A stretch of 46,223 bases of DNA. Origin: Lachnospiraceae bacterium. GTDB taxonomy: Bacteria > Bacillota > Clostridia > Lachnospirales > Lachnospiraceae. Shown here in pieces: positions 42,688-46,223 of the stretch. The notes below the pieces were generated by a model, which was given only the letters and a program-made list of their open reading frames with translations, was not told where the DNA came from and ran no database searches. A program made the translations under genes and the position numbers. Location of the stretch: assembly GCA_022791575.1 (NCBI GenBank), contig JAAVZI010000062.1:1-46223 (forward strand). Reading direction: 5' to 3'. The stretch's first letter is position 1, and each line of letters opens with the position of its first letter.

Positions 42688-42830
42688 TAGGCATATGCGA
42701 AACTCAGTATTCATAACCAGATTTTAGGCAAAACATACAAAAACAGAGCGAATTCAAAACGTTTTTGAGCGGCGTTTTTGTATGTTTTGTCTAAAATCGT
42801 CGCTTTGATTCAGACTTTCGCATATGCCTA
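42688..42830 (+). repeat. Dispersed palindromic element, copy E (type copy)
   Basis: Best-preserved copy, 143 bp. Perfect 15-bp terminal inverted repeats TAGGCATATGCGAAA (42688-42702) and TTTCGCATATGCCTA (42816-42830). Inner hairpin arms 42721-42744 and 42774-42797 pair over 24 bp with one G:U; the 29-nt loop holds GCGAATTCAAAACG and TTTTTGAGCGGC. CGTCGCTTTGA follows the right arm. It fills the gap between the P-loop kinase gene and the tautomerase gene. Confidence 0.9.
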
Positions 42831-42857
42831 TGATTTTGTTTTTCTGGAATGAAGCTG

Positions 42858-43373
42858 TCACTGTAAATCAATCTTGATCTCATACTTATCATCAATTAGA
42901 ATATAGTTTACCTTATACTTTTGCGCAAGTTCTAAAAACTGTGCGTTGTCTTCTAAAACGCGTTCTCTCGTACACCAGTCATCATCTAAACGATCTTCTA
43001 TGACGCGGGCATAGTTTTTGATGCTGGGAAAGTGATTTTTTATATAATTCTCACTCATTACCAGACAATAGTATTGGATCTGTTCAAGATATTCTTTTTC
43101 AAAGTCACTTGCCCAATTGAAAGGAATATAGCACCCTTCAATCGTCAAATTTTGCTTGTTCTCTATGGCAGTTTTTATCATTTCGCGAATAACCGGCCAC
43201 AGATATTCGGTAAGTGCATGATCATCTTCCGGGGTAAGTTTCGTGTAGCCGCTGCGAATGAGACCCATTTTTAAATGGTCTATTGATAAGTATGGATATT
43301 GATAGGTTTCAAGCAATTTTTGTGCGAGGGCAGTTTTACCTGTGTGTGATGCTCCTGTGATCAATATAATCAT
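42858..43373 (-). CDS. P-loop kinase/AAA-like ATPase
   Basis: A 171-residue protein with Walker A ILITGASHTGKTALAQKLLE, an LSIDHLKMGLIRSGY segment typical of zeta-toxin/nucleoside-kinase-like proteins, and IEGCYIPFNW, where a conserved Glu would bind substrate. A lid with arginines (ARVIEDRLDDDWCTRERVLE) follows. It resembles the adenylate-kinase-like P-loop group; substrate unknown. GAGGAGAAAAAG precedes ATG, 14 bp after the arr relic, so it was probably its operon partner. Confidence 0.7.
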   Translation of the reverse strand: MIILITGASHTGKTALAQKLLETYQYPYLSIDHLKMGLIRSGYTKLTPEDDHALTEYLWPVIREMIKTAIENKQNLTIEGCYIPFNWASDFEKEYLEQIQYYCLVMSENYIKNHFPSIKNYARVIEDRLDDDWCTRERVLEDNAQFLELAQKYKVNYILIDDKYEIKIDLQ

Positions 43374-43387
43374 CTTTTTCTCCTCTT

Positions 43388-43854
43388 TTAAAACTTGTGA
43401 TGTTTCTTGCAGTATGAGTCGATTGTTTTTATCCCATTTTCAGACAGCTTTTTAAGATTGTTCAGCATCGTATTTAACATTTCGGGGGAATGTCTTTGCC
43501 AGTTGCTTACTTCTGCAACAATTTTTAACAGTTGTTTTGAGCGGTATGATTTTGTGGGATTTCCAGGAAATTTTTTGTCTGTTAGATTGGGATCATCCTT
43601 GTAATCTCCTGTTGGCTCAACCAAATATATCCGTTCTCTGCCAGCGCCTTCTGCTAATTCTGCTCCCCAGACTGCCGCCTCTAAGTCCCTGCAAAATAGA
43701 CATATTGGGATTTTCTATCATCGTTGTAATTCTTTTTCTTTCCAGTAATTATACAATCTCCTATTTTTAAGTCGGCCTTGGTTCCATGAAAAAAGGAACC
43801 TTGACTAAATATTAGTTTTTGCTCATTTATTTTTCTGATGTCTACTTTGATTTT
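43388..43854 (-). pseudogene. arr: Rifampin ADP-ribosyltransferase Arr, frameshifted
   Basis: The downstream half (AAVWGAELAEGAGRERIYLV, then VEPTGDYKDDPNLTDKKFPG and NPTKSYRSKQLLKIV) and the upstream half in another frame (VDIRKINEQKLIFSQG, SFFHGTKADLKIGD, DDRKSQYVYFAGT) together give a full-length Arr, the enzyme that inactivates rifamycins by ADP-ribosylation. A single-base loss near 43680-43686 (in ACTTAGAG) separates the halves, and the start codon is also missing: the frame meets TAA at 43855-43857. Family identity is firm; it is inactive as it stands. Confidence 0.75.
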
Positions 43855-43895
43855 TTAACATAATCCATTCAATGGCTAATGGAAAGTTACTGGTA

Positions 43896-44321
43896 TTACT
43901 TTAATTTGTAAAGCCTGAGCCTGGAAATGTGATTGATATACTTTTTCAGCTTCTCCCGCCTAAAGGGTTTTCCTTTTCCAATCAGAACCATAGATTTACA
44001 AAAGGCAAATGCAATTAAGCTGCAGCAGCCACCGGCAAATGAATTTTGTCCCCTTAACAGCGTGGGCATTGCCTGATTGTGAATGATAACTTTTAGATTT
44101 GGGTATTTTGTCAGTAATTCGTTTAGGAATCCTGCATGGTCATCATGGGCATGCGTGAGAAACACATATGTAATCTTGGATAATACAATGCCTTGTTTAT
44201 TTGCTCTTTTCTCAACTTTTTTCAGGCTATGCTCATATCCGGTATCAATCATAATCCAGCCTTGCGAAGCATGATAGATATAATTATTCATTACTCTGTT
44301 TCCTGCATTATATATCTTCAT
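43896..44321 (-). CDS. MBL-fold metallo-hydrolase, C-terminally truncated
   Basis: A 141-residue metallo-beta-lactamase-fold protein with the zinc motif FLTHAHDDHAGFLNELL and WIMIDTGYEHSLKKVEKRAN before it. AGGAG sits 7 bp before ATG 44321. Family members run to 250-300 residues and need a second His and a Asp after the HxHxDH motif; here the frame ends soon after a Lys-rich stretch (FRREKLKKYINH), so half the active site is absent and the gene is likely a truncated relic. Confidence 0.6.
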   Translation of the reverse strand: MKIYNAGNRVMNNYIYHASQGWIMIDTGYEHSLKKVEKRANKQGIVLSKITYVFLTHAHDDHAGFLNELLTKYPNLKVIIHNQAMPTLLRGQNSFAGGCCSLIAFAFCKSMVLIGKGKPFRREKLKKYINHISRLRLYKLK

Positions 44322-44669
44322 AGGCAACTCCTATTCACAAAGTCCCGCTTTGCTGTATTTTTCAATTTGTGTTTTCTGGCATTTTATAAGCAGCAAACAA
44401 TCTTGAAAAAGCTCTTTAGTTGTTTGCTTTGTGATTTAGATATGGTGACATTTTCGGTATGATATCTGAAATTGTATTTAGTTTTGTAGTTTATTTTCCT
44501 TTAGATTTTTCTTCAGTGCAGTAATAGTTATGGTGCTTTTTCAGAATTGCAAGCTGTAGTTATGCCGCAAGCGATGGTAGTTTTGTATCTTTATAAAACC
44601 ACTAAATGCCGATTATCTATTTTTCATATAGGCAATATTTCTTATTCACCTCAGAAAAATTGAAATTTG
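44322..44669 (-). other. Gene-free region with unassigned remnants
   Basis: No start with a ribosome site leads into a credible protein. Short coherent pieces (LFAAYKMPENTN near 44370-44410, minus strand) hint at a decayed gene end, but I cannot assign them. Confidence 0.4.
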
Positions 44670-45035
44670 TCATCTATCCGTCCAGGAATCAAACCTTGTC
44701 ATTATTTGCGGATCATAGAGAGGAGAACCAAAATCAATTAAAAGATCCATTAGAGCGTTCAAATCATTTTCCTGCATACCATAGCAATCAAATCTTACAA
44801 TTTGCGAAGTTGTAAAAATCTGAAATGCCCCATGTCCTTCTTTTTCAAAATCTTTTCCATCATCTTGAATAGTCCAATCTGAGAAGACAACAGATATTTT
44901 CTTTAAAATTTCATCTATCGGCAGAGTCTCCAATTCTTCCATCAACTGACCATCACAGCACGCTGTTTGATATATTCCTGCGTGATCATGGATGGCATTT
45001 TCCTTGTATTTCCAAAAATTCAAATCCATACCCAC
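44670..45035 (-). CDS. Uncharacterised 121-aa protein
   Basis: I take GTG at 45035 as the start: AAGGAGG stands 8 bp ahead. The ATG two codons later would be too far. The product is acidic and soluble (MDLNFWKYKENAIHDHAGIY, TLPIDEILKKISVVFSDWTI, FDSWTDR at the end), of the kind seen in small immunity or SMI1-like cytosolic proteins, but I do not recognise a family. It is separated by 127 bp from the DUF3788 gene on the same strand. Confidence 0.5.
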   Translation of the reverse strand: MGMDLNFWKYKENAIHDHAGIYQTACCDGQLMEELETLPIDEILKKISVVFSDWTIQDDGKDFEKEGHGAFQIFTTSQIVRFDCYGMQENDLNALMDLLIDFGSPLYDPQIMTRFDSWTDR

Positions 45036-45162
45036 TTGTAAATCCTCCTTGTCAGATTCATTCATTTCGATTTTTCTTTGTATGGGACTTCTTATTAAAA
45101 AAATTTGATAATTCCGTCTCTATTAAAGAAGCTATCCCATTTGTTAATGGTGTGGTGATAAA

Positions 45163-45576
45163 CTATTTTCTGTTTGGCCTTCTTTTGATTCTTAATAGTT
45201 TAATAAAATCATCAAATAAAGTAGTATCCTTTGGCTCAAACATTAGCCATTTCCCATCGTGATAAGTTTGTGTTTCATCATAAATTCTTTGAACTTCTTT
45301 TGAATAATTATCTCTATCTGCCTCAAATTTTAACCGTTCGTCTTTCCCTAATATAATCATAAATCCCACACAATTTTCTCTTGCATATAATGCACATAAC
45401 GTTTTTCCACCCCGGCGATATTTATATTCATATTTCCATGCTTTACCGCCTTTATTCCATGAACAGTCCATGTCATATGTTTCCTCAATTAAAGCATTTA
45501 ATTTATTCCATATATCGTATAGGGGTTTCCCGACTAAAATTGTCATCTCTTCTGCATTAGGTATGGTATCAAGCAT
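45163..45576 (-). CDS. DUF3788 protein
   Basis: A 137-residue soluble protein. SWNKGGKAWKYEYKYRRGGK followed by TLCALYARENCVGFMIILGK matches the DUF3788 pattern (K-x-W...Y-K/R-x-G-K-T-L). AAAGGAGG is ahead of the ATG. Function unknown; these genes often sit next to GNAT and MarR genes in Firmicutes and may be DNA- or ligand-binding. No partner here gives a hint. Confidence 0.65.
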   Translation of the reverse strand: MLDTIPNAEEMTILVGKPLYDIWNKLNALIEETYDMDCSWNKGGKAWKYEYKYRRGGKTLCALYARENCVGFMIILGKDERLKFEADRDNYSKEVQRIYDETQTYHDGKWLMFEPKDTTLFDDFIKLLRIKRRPNRK

Positions 45577-45752
45577 AATAGCCTCCTTTATAAATTTTGA
45601 TTTCCCATTCTATTCTTCTTATCCAATTATACAGGAAAACATGGAATTTTTCAACTTCCTAACTGCTTATGCTCTTTAAGATCCTGCAAATGCTGTTCTG
45701 TATTTTTTATTAATTCACGCGAGTTTGACACTTATTTCAATAAAAAACCCGT

Positions 45753-46223
45753 TCAGACTTGAGATAACCTACATTTTTTTGTCAAATTTTTTGTTTTACT
45801 TAGTAGTATTTTGTGGTATTCTATGATATAATATAATCTCTCGGAATCCTGAGTGATTATGACGGGATTATCTCCATCCCTGTTTTCTATCATAAGCTGC
45901 ATTGAGGTAATCGGCGCTTTTACTTCATGTATCCATTCTTCAATATATTCCTCATACTCCCTTTCTTCATCCTCTATCTTATGAATCTGCTCTATGGCTG
46001 AACTTCCCACCAGCCTTAATAATTCCTGATATAATTTGTCCTCGGCACGATAAGAAACGGGCAGAAGCTCAGCGATCAGCCAGGGATGCTCCATACCTTC
46101 TACCCGCTCCCGGATTGTTTTGAAATATTCTTTTCTTCTGTACCACTCTATCAGATTCTTTATGAATAGTATGCTGATAATTGTTAAATCAATCAAAAAA
46201 ATAGAAGCAAAAGTATTACCTAC
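45753..46223 (-). pseudogene. BceS-like sensor histidine kinase, partial and truncated
   Basis: The gene enters from beyond the right edge. The part seen holds a membrane segment (FASIFLIDLTIISILFIKNL), a linker, and the HisKA-type EYIEEWIHEVKAPITSMQLM with the phospho-His in WIHEVKAP, typical of intramembrane-sensing BceS/GraS kinases of peptide-antibiotic detoxification systems. After DSERLYYIIEYHKILLSKTK the frame stops at 45753, so the ATPase domain is missing. It can dimerise or bind but not phosphorylate. Confidence 0.6.

Noticed and set aside
45650-45745. Minus-strand SRELIKNTEQHLQDLKEHKQ end
   Set aside because: Looks like the charged end of a MerR-type coiled coil, but is too short to call.

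Overview
The window reads like a chromosomal stretch of an anaerobic, endospore-lineage Firmicute, most likely a gut Lachnospiraceae/Clostridia member. The evidence is strong Shine-Dalgarno sites and sigma-A promoters of the TTGACA-17-TATAAT type, an FMN riboswitch, relics of spore-coat genes cotJA/cotJB, a SPASM peptide maturase relic, a soluble [FeFe]-hydrogenase-like chemoreceptor, and many GNAT and MarR/TetR/MerR genes. The genus call is inference. I saw no rRNA, tRNA, CRISPR array, phage or intact IS element.

Layout. 1-3,520 is a gene graveyard: a RiPP-type locus (maturase C-terminal half with two nonsense codons, an intact precursor-like peptide, the N-terminal part of a maturase on the other strand), frameshifted cotJB and cotJA, a small ABM-like/DUF3795 pair, a 40-bp tandem repeat and two broken HTH regulators. 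3,562-5,213: MarR + FUSC efflux operon with a clear promoter/operator. 5,599-8,018: GNAT acetyltransferases and an RdgB/HAM1 pyrophosphatase; two GNATs are fused and broken at an A8 run. 8,411-14,173: three ABC exporter half-transporters. 14,314-16,971: CadC-like ArsR, HMA metallochaperone and a Zn/Cd/Pb P-type ATPase. 17,119-20,392: two uncharacterised proteins and an H-cluster/MCP fusion. 20,637-23,957: SsuABC-type importer, then an AraC-GGDEF fusion.

24,008-28,226 is the riboflavin operon ribD-ribE-ribBA-ribH behind an FMN riboswitch and terminator, followed by a HAD phosphatase, an EamA transporter and a shikimate-kinase-like protein. 31,008-33,581 is a hybrid histidine kinase with two receiver domains. 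33,663-35,795 is a TetR/MFS pair. 35,825-38,231 is GNAT + recQ. 38,540-46,223 is again relic-rich (Fic, GrpB, rifampin ADP-ribosyltransferase arr, truncated MBL and histidine kinase), interspersed with intact mtgA, a TipA-like MerR, a tautomerase, a P-loop kinase and DUF3788.

The most unusual signal is not a gene. It is a dispersed family of roughly 143-bp palindromic elements: four full copies at about 26,055, 26,284, 38,261 and 42,688, and a half copy at 12,120. Each has a 24-25 bp hairpin whose arms differ between copies but stay complementary. A G:U wobble sits at the same stem position in all four, and the loop is nearly invariant. Two copies lie in opposite orientation inside the rib operon. 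This looks like a structured RNA or a hairpin-type non-autonomous mobile element.
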